From contig NZ_JASLGT010000029.1 in the NCBI RefSeq assembly GCF_030150205.1, positions 7,858-71,857 on the forward strand: a stretch of 64,000 nt of DNA, in the 5' to 3' direction. Position numbers and translations under genes: made by a program. Below the pieces are notes generated by a model. The model searched no databases, was not told the DNA's origin, and worked only from the letters and a program-made list of their open reading frames with translations. Of this stretch, positions 8,282-18,400 are shown in pieces. The number at the start of each line of letters is the position of its first letter. The first letter of the stretch is position 1. The DNA comes from Niabella sp. GTDB taxonomy: Bacteria > Bacteroidota > Bacteroidia > Chitinophagales > Chitinophagaceae.

Positions 8282-8563
8282 TTAAGATAAAACATCCCTG
8301 ATCTCTTTTACTTTTTCAAATACCGATTTTGCAAAGGGGCAAAGCGGCAGCACTTTTACATGACCGGCCCTTGCAAAAGCAACCAGCTTCATGAGCATTT
8401 GTTTTCCCACACCCTTACCGGAAAACCGGGGGTCAACTTCTGTATGATCGATGATCAACTTGGCATCACCCGCCCACACATAGGTCATTTCTCCGGCAAC
8501 CGCACCTTCGCTCATCGCCTTAAAACTACCCTTTCGCCCATCGTCCTGCTGTATGATTTCCAT
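8282..8563 (-). CDS. GNAT-type N-acetyltransferase, YjdJ family (Acetyltransf_CG)
   Basis: This 93 aa minimal GNAT protein (PF14542) shows the family block DHTEVDPRFSGKGVGKQL-like acetyl-CoA loop (about residues 40-57) and the C-terminal LPLCPFAKSVFEK motif. The length is typical. In Escherichia coli the family member YjdJ is encoded next to the small ferredoxin-like YjdI; a YjdI homologue lies 2 kb away here in the same orientation, separated by two inserted genes on the opposite strand. The biochemical target is unknown. Confidence 0.85.
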   Translation of the reverse strand: MEIIQQDDGRKGSFKAMSEGAVAGEMTYVWAGDAKLIIDHTEVDPRFSGKGVGKQMLMKLVAFARAGHVKVLPLCPFAKSVFEKVKEIRDVLS

Positions 8564-8839
8564 ACTGAATTATTTTATCCACCGTTGTGGCAATATTCGT
8601 TTCTTCTTCCTCAACCACATTCGCCCCACGATCAACGATTTAATACCGGTTATGGCGGCGATCTTTTCATAAATATAATAAATTTATTGATGCATCCCAT
8701 TATGCACGAATGGCAACTAACTTGGAATGCAGCCCCATATTTTTCAGTTCCCAAAGTGTGACCCGGCCCCAATTGCTCTTTGTCATTATTATTTTCTATC
8801 TTTAAAGAATGATGCAGATATAAGAGCCAATACCTAATT

Positions 8840-9322
8840 ATGCTTTTCAAAATTGTTAACCATCGGACATTTACAACAGTTATTTTTCTTTTCATTTTTC
8901 AGGCGTTGTTTGCGCAGGAAGGATTTATTATCGACTCCGTTGAGTTTTGTTCGCAAAAGATAGCGGTTCCGGATACCTGTATTGCCAAAACTCCCCACAA
9001 TGTCCGGGGGAGCAATTGGGATCTTGAGTGGCGCTATCCAAACAGCACTACCCGCAGGCTCCCTGTGCATTACTTTTTAGATTTAGGGAAAATAATGGGC
9101 TATACTGCTACCAAAAGGAAGGAACGGTTTCTCATATTGGGCAGGGAATATCCAGGCACAATTATTAAGTTTACATCCGATAGCGATGCGCACTATACGA
9201 TCTATGCCATTGCCAAAATTAATAAACAACGGGTATTAATACTTCTTTCTCAAAAAAACGCTCCAATCGACAATACCAACCTTCCTGACTTTGCAAAAAA
9301 CATCGTACAACTCAAACAGTAA
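8840..9322 (+). CDS. Hypothetical secreted protein
   Basis: I do not recognise this 160 aa protein. It starts with a Sec-type signal peptide (hydrophobic VIFLFIFQALFAQ, predicted cleavage after FAQ near residue 26). The mature part has two early cysteines and ends in a hydrophilic region with VLILLSQKNAP. Codon use and base composition appear more AT-rich than the flanking genes. A TATCTTTA near-match to a -7 box lies about 40 nt upstream. It is followed after 4 nt by the MORN-type repeat protein, so the two form a unit inserted between the YjdI and YjdJ genes on the opposite strand. Confidence 0.6.
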   Translation: MLFKIVNHRTFTTVIFLFIFQALFAQEGFIIDSVEFCSQKIAVPDTCIAKTPHNVRGSNWDLEWRYPNSTTRRLPVHYFLDLGKIMGYTATKRKERFLILGREYPGTIIKFTSDSDAHYTIYAIAKINKQRVLILLSQKNAPIDNTNLPDFAKNIVQLKQ

Positions 9323-9326
9323 TTTT

Positions 9327-10430
9327 GTGAAAAAGTATTTTTTATTAACGCTTATATTATTGCTATCCGGTACACGCACCATACATGGGCAGGACACGCT
9401 ACCGGACAACTTTACCATCGGCGATTTTGTAGAGCTCTATGCTTCCGACAGTATTAAAGTGTACTTTAATTGCGCTGGATGGGTAACTGCCAGAAATTGC
9501 GCAGCGTATTACCGGGTAGGAAAAATTGACACCGAACGTTTAAGTACAACGGGCCCATTCCACGACTATTTTTTAAATGGTAAATTATATTTAGAGGGTA
9601 CTATAAGAAACGGACTTATGGAAGGACCGGCTCAATATTATTATTCAAATGGTCAATTGAAAGAAACCGGGCAATACAAAAACGGCTCCAGAACCGGGAA
9701 ATGGACATTTTACTATCCAAACGGGAATATACAAAAAGTATATTTATATGAAAATGATATCCCATTAGTGCTTGAAGCATTTTCTGCAGACAATAAGCAG
9801 CTTGTAAAAAACGGGAATGGTCATTTTAAAACGGAATTCAGCGGGCAGGATGCCTGCATAAAATTTGAAACTGAAGGAGATCTGATCAACGGGAAAAGGT
9901 CTGGTCCATGGACGTTTTCCAATGTCGATGCCCGGCAGCCTATTTCGGAAGAGCTATATGATGATGGAACTTATATTAAATCGCGCGCTCATAACAATGA
10001 TTATATCGAACGTCCCAATACGGGTTTATATGTACGCTACGGCAATGAAAACATTAAATTAATTACAGGCAGCGCTGCTTGTCTCGGTTACCAGCGTTCA
10101 TCTTCCCTGCCAAAACTGATTGAAGGATTACAGGCGCAATTTGACACCTGTTCCTTAACCCCCAGGGATCAATGGCTGGTCATCGGGCTAAAAACAGGGA
10201 AAAAAAACAACCTGCTCAGTTTAAACGTTGCCTCGTCAGTTAATGATACGGCGCTTGAACAGTATATTTATAACACTATAATAAATATAAAAAAATGGGA
10301 ATCCGATCTGGTGAATGGCAAAAAAGCAGAGACAGATTTCTTCTTTACCATTTTTACAGAAAATCATAAGATCTTTGTATCAGAATATATATCTAAGAAG
10401 GCATTTCGATTATCACTTGGCCTGCCATAA
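9327..10430 (+). CDS. Secreted MORN-like/YwqK-type repeat protein
   Basis: This protein has a signal peptide (KKYFLLTLILLLSG...HGQD) and two or three YwqK/MORN-variant repeats around residues 85-155, recognisable by YFLNGKLYLEGTI, YYSNGQLKETGQYKNG and YYPNGNIQ. Such repeats occur in surface or secreted Bacteroidota proteins, some annotated as toxin-antitoxin YwqK family, though that label is not evidence of toxin neutralisation. The C-terminal half (residues 230-367) is unrecognised. I chose the GTG at 9327, directly before the KK of the signal peptide and 4 nt after the previous stop; a TTG at 9291 would overlap that gene and put 12 polar residues in front of the signal peptide. Confidence 0.7.
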   Translation: MKKYFLLTLILLLSGTRTIHGQDTLPDNFTIGDFVELYASDSIKVYFNCAGWVTARNCAAYYRVGKIDTERLSTTGPFHDYFLNGKLYLEGTIRNGLMEGPAQYYYSNGQLKETGQYKNGSRTGKWTFYYPNGNIQKVYLYENDIPLVLEAFSADNKQLVKNGNGHFKTEFSGQDACIKFETEGDLINGKRSGPWTFSNVDARQPISEELYDDGTYIKSRAHNNDYIERPNTGLYVRYGNENIKLITGSAACLGYQRSSSLPKLIEGLQAQFDTCSLTPRDQWLVIGLKTGKKNNLLSLNVASSVNDTALEQYIYNTIINIKKWESDLVNGKKAETDFFFTIFTENHKIFVSEYISKKAFRLSLGLP

Positions 10431-10541
10431 ACGCATCTCGCCGATATCGGCAAACGTTTTTATCGCTGAAATAAGCCCGCTACATTGCACCTTTAAACGT
10501 TCCTTCTTGCGTCATTCTTCCATATAGAAACTCCATTAAAA

Positions 10542-10754
10542 TTATTTGGCCACCGGCTTCCACGACAAAGCCCCCGAAGGACAATGCGCAATCTGGATCT
10601 TTAACGCCTCTGTACCAGCATTCCCCGGCGTTACCCAGGGCGATTCCTTTGGTTTATATACCTGCGGCAGCATTTTCACACAGATGCCCGAATGAATGCA
10701 CAATTCCGGCTTCCAGATGATCACTACTTCCCCGTTGGAATATTCCTTAACCAT
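10542..10754 (-). CDS. Divergent 4Fe-4S mono-cluster protein, YjdI family
   Basis: This 70 aa protein matches the Fer4_19 (PF06902) family. The cysteine pattern C19-IHSG-I-C25 and a later HC58PSGAL are visible, with WKPELC at the front and the conserved PWV near residue 39. It probably carries one Fe-S cluster in a small electron-transfer or sensor role. Its usual partner, the YjdJ-type acetyltransferase, is found at 8282-8563 in the same direction. The predicted fusA terminator lies immediately upstream. Confidence 0.85.
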   Translation of the reverse strand: MVKEYSNGEVVIIWKPELCIHSGICVKMLPQVYKPKESPWVTPGNAGTEALKIQIAHCPSGALSWKPVAK

Positions 10755-10810
10755 ATTGCATTTTTACTATTAAATATACCTGAAAAACAGGATATTTCCA
10801 ACAGGCACAC

Positions 10811-10836
10811 AAAAAACCCCGGCCGGAGCCGGGGCT
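10811..10836 (-). terminator. Rho-independent terminator of fusA
   Basis: On the minus strand a CCCCGGC/GCCGGGG stem (10817-10834) with a four-base loop is followed by six T (10811-10816). It sits 25 nt after the fusA stop and before yjdI on the same strand. Confidence 0.85.
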
Positions 10837-10861
10837 TTTATATTCAATCGGGTTACTGGTA

Positions 10862-13009
10862 TTACGCAGTAACTTTTCCTTTTACTTTTGCGATCACTTC
10901 CTCGGCAATGTTGTTAGGCGCCGGAGTGTAGTGCGAGAACTCCATAGTGCTGGATGCACGTCCGGAAGTTAAGGAACGCAGCTGCGTTACATAACCGAAC
11001 ATTTCGCTCAGCGGCACCTGTGCCTTAATTACCTGGGCTCCTGCACGGGTATCCATTCCTTCCATCATACCACGACGACGGTTCAAATCACCGGTAACAT
11101 CACCCATGTATTGCTCGGGAGTGATTACCTCTACTTTCATGATGGGCTCCAGTAATACGGGTTTTGCCTTCCGCGCTGCTTCACGGAAACCTTGTTTTGC
11201 ACAAAGCTCAAACGACATAGAGTCAGAATCCACCGCGTGGAAGCTTCCGTCAAATACACGGATCTTCATGTTATCTACCGGGTAGCTGGCCAGTACACCG
11301 CTGCTCATTGAAGTTTCAAAACCTTTCTGAATAGCAGGTACAAACTCTCTTGGGATAGAACCTCCAAAGATATCGTTTACAAACTGGTAGTTTTTGTCGG
11401 GGTTTTCTTTCTTCCACTCTTCGTCTACAGGACCCAGGCTAAACTGGATATCCGCAAACTTACCACGACCACCGGTTTGTTTTTTCAGGGTTTCCCTGTG
11501 TTCGATGGTGGCGTTGAACGCCTCTTTATAAGCTACCTGGGGTGCACCCTGGTTTACTTCTACTTTAAATTCGCGACGCATACGGTCTACGATGATCTCC
11601 AGGTGTAACTCACCCATACCGCTTAAGATGGTCTGACCGGTATCTTCGTCGGTTTTAACACGCAGGGTAGGATCTTCTTCCACCAGCTTTGCAATGGCCA
11701 TACCCATTTTATCAACGTCTGCCTGGGTTTTAGGCTCAACCGCTACAGAGATCACCGGCTCCGGAATGAACATGTTTTCCAGAACGATCGGGTGGTTCTC
11801 GTCGCAAAGGGTATCTCCTGTTTTAATTTCTTTAAAACCAACCGCAGCACCGATATCACCGGCTTCGATAAAATCAATCGGGTTTTGTTTGTTTGCAAAC
11901 ATTTTCATGATCCGGCTGATCCGCTCTTTCTTACCGCTTCTTACGTTCAGTACATAAGAACCTGCATCCAGGTGACCGCTGTAACAACGGAAGAACGCCA
12001 GACGTCCTACAAAAGGATCGGTCATGATTTTGAAGGCCAATGCTGCAAAAGGCTCTTTTGCATCCGGCTTCCGGGTCAATACTTTCTCCGGATCATTCGG
12101 ATCATGACCTTCGATCGCTTCTACATCTACCGGAGAAGGCAGGTAACGGCAAACCGCATCCAGTGCTGTTTGTACACCTTTGTTTTTGAAAGAAGAACCG
12201 CACATCATCGGTACGATGCTCAGATCGATACAAGCCTTACGGATCGCTTCATGAATTTCCGCTTCGGAAATAGAATTCGGATCATCAAAGAATTTCTCCA
12301 TCAGCTGATCGTCATATTCAGCTACTGCTTCAATCAACGCCGCTCTCCATTCTTCCACTTCGTCTTTCATATCATCCGGAATCGGCACTTCGGTATAGGT
12401 CATACCTTCTGTAGCATCATCCCAGATGATCCCTGTATTTTTGATCAGGTCTACAACACCTTTAAAGTTATCTTCAGCACCAATAGGCAGCTGCAACGGT
12501 ACCGCTTTAGCACCCAGCATTTCCCGTACCTGTTTTACCACGTTCAGGAAATCGGCACCCTGACGGTCCATTTTATTTACAAACCCGATACGCGGTACCC
12601 GGTAACGGTTCGCCTGGCGCCATACGGTTTCAGACTGAGGTTCTACCCCATCCACCGCAGAGAACAGCGCAATCAGGCCATCCAGAACCCGCATAGAACG
12701 CTCTACCTCTACGGTAAAGTCCACGTGCCCCGGAGTGTCAATGATATTAAATGAGTATTTTTTGGTTTCTGGCGTAGCCTTTCCTTTATCGGTAGGAAAG
12801 TTCCACTGACAGCTAACCGCGGCAGAAGTAATGGTAATACCACGTTCTTTTTCCTGCTCCATCCAGTCAGTTGTAGCACCACCCTCGTGTACTTCACCTG
12901 TTCTGTGAATCATACCGGTGTAACGTAAAATACGTTCAGTTGTAGTGGTTTTACCTGCGTCAATGTGAGCGGCAATACCAAAGTTTCTTTGAAATTTTAA
13001 ATCTGCCAT
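10862..13009 (-). CDS. fusA: Translation elongation factor G
   Basis: EF-G (715 aa) is the GTPase that drives ribosomal translocation and, with RRF, ribosome recycling. All GTPase signatures are present near the N-terminus: AHIDAGKTTTTER (G1), RGITITSAA (G2), DTPGHVDF (G3) and NKMD (G4). Domain II to V markers follow, including GELHLEI, the IPREFVPA/YPVDNMKI region of domain IV and RGMMEGMDTRAG in domain V. Length is standard. It is transcribed singly here, with a TACCTTTG promoter box about 110 nt upstream and its own terminator, not in a str operon with rpsL, rpsG and tuf. Bacteroidota often have more than one EF-G, so the symbol could refer to a paralog. Confidence 0.96.
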   Translation of the reverse strand: MADLKFQRNFGIAAHIDAGKTTTTERILRYTGMIHRTGEVHEGGATTDWMEQEKERGITITSAAVSCQWNFPTDKGKATPETKKYSFNIIDTPGHVDFTVEVERSMRVLDGLIALFSAVDGVEPQSETVWRQANRYRVPRIGFVNKMDRQGADFLNVVKQVREMLGAKAVPLQLPIGAEDNFKGVVDLIKNTGIIWDDATEGMTYTEVPIPDDMKDEVEEWRAALIEAVAEYDDQLMEKFFDDPNSISEAEIHEAIRKACIDLSIVPMMCGSSFKNKGVQTALDAVCRYLPSPVDVEAIEGHDPNDPEKVLTRKPDAKEPFAALAFKIMTDPFVGRLAFFRCYSGHLDAGSYVLNVRSGKKERISRIMKMFANKQNPIDFIEAGDIGAAVGFKEIKTGDTLCDENHPIVLENMFIPEPVISVAVEPKTQADVDKMGMAIAKLVEEDPTLRVKTDEDTGQTILSGMGELHLEIIVDRMRREFKVEVNQGAPQVAYKEAFNATIEHRETLKKQTGGRGKFADIQFSLGPVDEEWKKENPDKNYQFVNDIFGGSIPREFVPAIQKGFETSMSSGVLASYPVDNMKIRVFDGSFHAVDSDSMSFELCAKQGFREAARKAKPVLLEPIMKVEVITPEQYMGDVTGDLNRRRGMMEGMDTRAGAQVIKAQVPLSEMFGYVTQLRSLTSGRASSTMEFSHYTPAPNNIAEEVIAKVKGKVTA

Positions 13010-13118
13010 GATTTTTCTAAAGTTGAAATTATTTTATTTCTGACACCATTCTACTTGTAATCAATGACTTATAAATAAAAAAGCCATATCAGAACAAAAT
13101 GAATGGAATTTAAGGCTG

Positions 13119-13126
13119 CAAAGGTA
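13119..13126 (-). promoter_or_regulatory. Promoter (-33 TTG, -7 TACCTTTG) of fusA
   Basis: The minus strand shows TACCTTTG with a TTG element 18 nt further upstream, close to the TTTG-N19-TAnnTTTG layout of Bacteroidota housekeeping promoters. The implied leader is about 105 nt. Confidence 0.65.
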
Positions 13127-13235
13127 GGAAAAAATAGGAAAAACCAAGGGCATCCTTTTAGTATATTTTCCACAGTTGCCGCCCCCGGGGTATTATGATT
13201 TTGTAAATCTGAGTGGAAACCGTTCTCTCCTAACC

Positions 13236-14387
13236 TTAATCCCAGTCTGCCGCCACCCCTTCAGCAAGGATTTTTCCGGCTGCATCCTTAAATTTTATAA
13301 AATGTCCGCTAAGCGCATATGAACGGATCTGCGGCAATACTGCCAGGTAGCGCTCCTCCACTTCCATAAATTCCGCACAGAATTTTTTGGTAGTAGCAAT
13401 TGCCGAAAAGCGGATCGATGTGCCCGCCCCGGTTTGAACCGTAAACATCGCCCGGTTACATCCCGCCATGCCACCGGTTTGCGCACGGCCGGCCAGGTTG
13501 ATGGAAGCCCGGGATTTTATCACCAGGTCTCCGTCTGCTCCATCCAGCTTTTTCAACATCCATTCCCGGTGCAGTGGGTTCCAGGTGCTTCCCGGCAGGT
13601 TTGCTTCAGGACCGGCATCCGCAACCGCCTCCAGTAACAGCACATCCTCCCGGTCCAACAATTTCAGCCGGTTACCGATCACCTGGTATTTTGCCACCAG
13701 CGGCAGTGCTTTGGAGATGATCGATTCAAAACCGGCAACATCTTTACAATACTTATAGGTACCGGTAATATGAGCAATAGAAATGGAATACGGCAGGGAG
13801 ATATGTGTTGCAAACCGAAGCTGGTTACAGCCCACAAAAGCACCGGATGCCGGAAGATCGGTAAAATCGATAACCGGATGTTGCATCGCAAAACTGTCGG
13901 ACGCTACATGGATCATTTTTGTGATCCGCCACCGGCGCCGGATGCTGCCCATTTCATCTTCGGGGTCAATAACGGCCTTTAAAAGGCTGTGCCCCTCCCG
14001 GTTCATCAGTTCCAGCTTTCCATCCTTCAGGCTGAAATAGTAAGCCGCCAAAAGGTTTTCCTTCAGGATCCTGCTCAACGCATCGTTGCCACAATTGCGC
14101 GTAGCGGGATAAAATGCCAGGTCATCCAGCGCAATCCGGTGCTGATGACCAAACCGCGGTGTAAGCGCCAGCGTATCGCAACCCGCCATGGCAAATGAAT
14201 GGTATACATTCCGGAGATCCAGCCCCGTTTGGGTAAGCGGTTCGGTATAGCCTTCCAGCGTGGTAATTTTCCATTTATGATGAAGCGCTTCTGTTTGAAG
14301 TGTACTGACCAATGGTGCTGTGCGGCGGTTGCAGCCTGCCATAAGCATACCTATAAACACAACCACATACATTAAATATATTCTCAT
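13236..14387 (-). CDS. Lipoprotein with three META domains
   Basis: This 383 aa protein starts with a lipoprotein signal (VVVFIGMLMAGC, Cys19) and contains three consecutive copies of the META/HslJ-type domain (PF03724). Each copy has the WxIT or WMLKKL opening strand, a G-C-(D/N) motif (AGCD near residue 70, VGCNQLRF near 185, AGCNRAMF near 305) and a later xTxxxC/A motif (ATRNC, TGTYKYC, ATTKKFC), then the LKLLDRE-type closing strand. Single-domain META proteins such as HslJ are envelope proteins linked to stress or novobiocin resistance in E. coli; the role of the triple form is unknown. The six paired cysteines suggest one conserved disulfide per domain. Confidence 0.75.
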   Translation of the reverse strand: MRIYLMYVVVFIGMLMAGCNRRTAPLVSTLQTEALHHKWKITTLEGYTEPLTQTGLDLRNVYHSFAMAGCDTLALTPRFGHQHRIALDDLAFYPATRNCGNDALSRILKENLLAAYYFSLKDGKLELMNREGHSLLKAVIDPEDEMGSIRRRWRITKMIHVASDSFAMQHPVIDFTDLPASGAFVGCNQLRFATHISLPYSISIAHITGTYKYCKDVAGFESIISKALPLVAKYQVIGNRLKLLDREDVLLLEAVADAGPEANLPGSTWNPLHREWMLKKLDGADGDLVIKSRASINLAGRAQTGGMAGCNRAMFTVQTGAGTSIRFSAIATTKKFCAEFMEVEERYLAVLPQIRSYALSGHFIKFKDAAGKILAEGVAADWD

Positions 14388-14473
14388 ATTATTTATAAAC
14401 TGGAATATAATTCATATATTCGTAAATTAACATATACTAATCTCCGAATTGTACACAAATCATACTAAAGCTA

Positions 14474-15025
14474 ATGAAATTCAGATTTATTTTATTGTTC
14501 CTATCCGTTACCGGTTTGTATGCCTGTCAAAAAAACAATCCCAAACAACCGGAGGAAAAGCCGGGTACAAGAACGGAGATCGGGACAAAGGTAGTCATTG
14601 ATCAATCATACCTCACAGATAATACAAAAGCGGTTAACAGCAATTATGAAAAATTTGCCGGGGTTTGGAAACTTAGCTTATTTGTGTGTGGTACCTGCGG
14701 AGCACCCGGCCCACTAACAGATACTACCGAAATTCTTACACTTCGTAAGAATGGGCAATACGAGATCATAAAAAGCGATACGATCCATTATACAGGAAAC
14801 TACCGTATCCGATATGATTACCGCTGTGGCAGCAGCACCCTCGAAAAAACATTCCTCTTTGAAGACATCGCATCTATAGAAAAAGCAAAAAACTCTGGGA
14901 TCTCGTTCCCCGTTGAAATGCTTTCCTCAACCATTGATATTTCCAATGCTGTACTTACCATTGCCGCTCCAAAATGTATGGTAGACATGGATGGTTATAG
15001 AACCTATAAGAAAATTACAAAGTAA
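14474..15025 (+). CDS. Small lipoprotein, lipocalin-like
   Basis: This 183 aa protein has a clear lipoprotein signal (FILLFLSVTGLYAC, Cys18). The mature part begins with a polar, Lys-rich linker, then FAGVWKLSLF..., a pattern seen in lipocalin-like or DUF-type lipoproteins that start with G-x-W. Four cysteines (CGTC, YRCG, PKCM) could form disulfides. It is divergent from the triple-META gene. No function can be assigned. Confidence 0.6.
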   Translation: MKFRFILLFLSVTGLYACQKNNPKQPEEKPGTRTEIGTKVVIDQSYLTDNTKAVNSNYEKFAGVWKLSLFVCGTCGAPGPLTDTTEILTLRKNGQYEIIKSDTIHYTGNYRIRYDYRCGSSTLEKTFLFEDIASIEKAKNSGISFPVEMLSSTIDISNAVLTIAAPKCMVDMDGYRTYKKITK

Positions 15026-15473
15026 TATCGCTGCTTTTCGGGGATGAAAGGCTCATCTATCGGTCCATTGCGCTCTGATTGGTCCGGAGTAAATTTCGTT
15101 GCCTCCAAAATTGGGCTATCAATTTAGGGAAACAATCTTTCATGGATCTGTTTCTCAGAATGTCATGCGTATTTCGGTCTCAAAGTAAAAATGCAGTTCC
15201 TTTTTCATGCAACGGGATATACCGAAAAACACCGCATACATTTTATTTAAACAGGTGCTTTATTGCCGGCCTCTCTTTATATAAATACATACCTATCATA
15301 AAATGAACCGGCTGCACAACCCGGCCCCGCCTTATTCTGCAGCAATAATGATCTGGTATTTTGATATATAAATGAAGCACACACATTGCTTATACGTTTA
15401 AAATAGAGTATTTTTTTGAGTTTTAAAATAATATACTATTTTCCGACGGTAACAAACTAATAATTATTTGAAT
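15026..15473 (+). other. Intergenic region upstream of the SusC operon
   Basis: No convincing gene. The last 120 bases are very AT-rich (runs such as GAGTATTTTTTTGAG) and must hold the SusC promoter, but no exact TAnnTTTG was found near the start. No sigma/FecR or SARP-type regulator gene is adjacent. Confidence 0.5.
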
Positions 15474-18400
15474 ATGAGCTTAATTGTTTATGAGAAAAAG
15501 AACGGACAGAACCGTTCTTTTTCAAGTAGCGCACAAAAAACCGGAATACCCCTTTTGTTGTTTTTGTGTCTTGTATTCCAGGCAAAAGCTAACGTATCCT
15601 ACGGAAATGCACCTGGTACCAAAACGAACACTTATAAGAACACGGTTGTTTTCAAAACTATTACCGGGAAAGTGGTTGACCAGGATGGCAATGCAGTAGC
15701 CGGAGCGGTGATCCGTGTTACGGATGGACGGTCCAGCGTTATGACAACAGCCGGCGGCTTCTTTACCATCAACGCCAATGAAGGCGATGTATTGGAGATC
15801 TCACACGTCTCTTTTCTTTCTCAAACCGTTAAAGTAGGAAAGGAAAACGACATCACTGTTACCCTTCAGCAAAACGTTAATCACCTGGAGCAGGTAGTGA
15901 TCACCGGCTATACGCAATATTCAAAAAGCAAAAGCCCCAGCGCTTCTGTACAGGTAAATGCTGCGGATATTAATACCGTACCCATGAGCAGCGTTGAACA
16001 GATCCTGCAGGGGCGCGTACCCGGTCTCAGCGTTATTTCAAGTTCCGGTCAGCCAGGCCAGGCCGCATCCGTTGTGATCAGAGGCATTGGTTCCATCAAC
16101 GGCTCTACCTCCCCCTTATACATTATGGACGGAATTCCTATTGAAAGTGGTTATTTTCAAACCATCAACCCGGAAGATATCGAATCGATGACCGTGCTGA
16201 AGGATGCATCCGCCAAGGCCCTTTACGGTTCCAGAGGGTCAAGCGGGGTAATTGTGATCACCACTAAAAAAGGCAAAAAAGGAAGGCTTAGTGTGGGCTA
16301 TAGTTCACAATACGGTTTTTCAAACCTTACCCAGCCAACCTTCGAAATGATGGATGGGCGGGAACGCCTGAAATTTGAAGAAGAAGTAGGTTCGGAAACA
16401 GGGCGGAGCATCGGCCCCGGATGGACCTTTTCGCCGCTGAACCCGGATTATGCCAAACAAACGGCAGACTGGCAGCACCGGGCGGATGGAATACTCGATA
16501 GCCTGAGGGGAATGAATACCGACTGGCGAGACCTGTTCTTCCAGCATGGCAGCTTTATGGAGCAGCAGCTAAACCTGAGCGGCGGTAACGAAAACATTCA
16601 AACTTATAATGCATTAGGATTGTGGAAAGAACAGGGTATTGTAAAAGAAACAGGACTGGACCGGTACTCGCTCCGCAGCAATACCAATTTCAATTATGGT
16701 AAATTCACCGCAGGTGTCAATATCAACCTGGGTTATTCCGCTTCCCGCTTTACCTATAACGAAGGAGGCACCGGGGTTGGCTCGCCCATGGCATCTGTTT
16801 ATTATGCACTGCCTTATGAATACCCCTTTACTTCAGACGGTGTGTTCTATGCAACCGACGACGGCAGAGGATTTTATGATACCCGTGAGGGAAGCCGCGG
16901 AATAGATGTATTGTACGGAACATCTGATAAAACAGAGCAGTTCAAAACAATACTGGGCGTAAATATGGCTTATGAAATTGCAAAAGGATTAAAGATCAGC
17001 ACCCGTGCGGGTATGGACTTCCGCAACTCTGTTGACCAGACATTCATTAACCCGCTGTCCTATATCGGAAGCAAACAGGCCGGCGGCAAAGGCGCTTTCG
17101 GAGAAGGCTTCAGAAGATACCTCAACCTTGTTTCAACCTCCGGCCTTACGTATAAGAAACGGATCAACATACACGATATTGAAGTTTCCGGTTTTTTTGA
17201 ATACCTGTATAACAACGCGCGGTCTTTCAGTTACAAAGGATATGGGTTGGATGACCGGCTGCCGGAAACACCCGCAGGCATAACGGTAAGTACCGCGTTT
17301 CTTCCGGGCCTAAGTGGTAGCCGCTCCAACAGTGCGTTGCTTTCTTATATGGGAACAGGCCGTTATACACTGAACAATAAGTATACACTAACGGCCAGTT
17401 ACCGCTACGATGGTGCTTCCGTTTCATCCGTACCGCTCAAAAACCGCTGGCACGGCTTCTACTCTTTTGGCGCCAGCTGGGATGTGAAAGAGGAAGCCTT
17501 CCTGAAATCGACCGAATTGATTTCCCTCCTGAGGCTGCGGACCAGCTATGGCCAAACCGCCAGTCCCTTTGGCAGCAGCTTTGTTTACCTGCCCACCTAT
17601 TCTGTAAATACAACCTACGGTGGACTGCCGGTGATCCGGCCCCGGAACATTGGCAACCCTGATTTTGACTGGGAATATGTAGACGAGTTCAATGCAGGGT
17701 TCGACCTGTCGCTTTTTAAAAACCAGCGGATAAAACTCATAGTGGATTTCTACAATAAAATCACCCGGAACATGTTTATCAATCAGCAACTTTCTGCTTT
17801 CTCGGGAGCCGGAGCAGGCGGAACCGCACCGTTGAGCTCTGCAAGAATGGGCAACAAGGGGATTGAATTCAGCCTGAGCGGCGATGTAATCCAGAATAAG
17901 AACGTTAACTGGAATATTGGCGCTAACGCAGCCTATAACCAAAACAAAATTCTACGGGTAAGTGAGGTTACGGATCAGTTGCCGGATGGCGACACCAGGA
18001 TCATCAAAGTAGGACTTCCCTACGGCACCTATTATGCACCAAAGTGGGCAGGTGTAGATCCGGCTACCGGCGATGCACGCTATTACAACCGGGATGGTTC
18101 TGTTACCAATGTGTATAATGCCGAACAACAATCGGTGCCGCTTTCCGCTGTGATGTATCCCAAATTAACCGGCGGTATCACGACTTCGGTACGCTGGAAA
18201 AACATCACGCTGAATACCCTGTTTTCGTTTGTATCCGGCGTACAGCGTTGGAATAATATCGACTTTTATATCGAGAACGAGGGGTACATGACCAGTAATC
18301 AAAGCAAAAGAATGCTGTACGACCGCTGGAAAAAGCCGGGCGATGAAGCACTGCTGCAGCGCATCGATGTTCCGAGAAATTTTACATCGAAAGATATACA

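Noticed and set aside
9291..9326. TTG start for the MORN-like gene
   Set aside because: It would overlap the previous gene and put 12 polar residues before the signal peptide; GTG 9327 fits better.
12320..12754. Open frames on the plus strand within fusA
   Set aside because: They lie antisense to a highly conserved gene and show no independent motifs.
15079..15306. Open frame of 75 codons upstream of SusC
   Set aside because: No family motif, unusual composition, poor start context and no operon relation.
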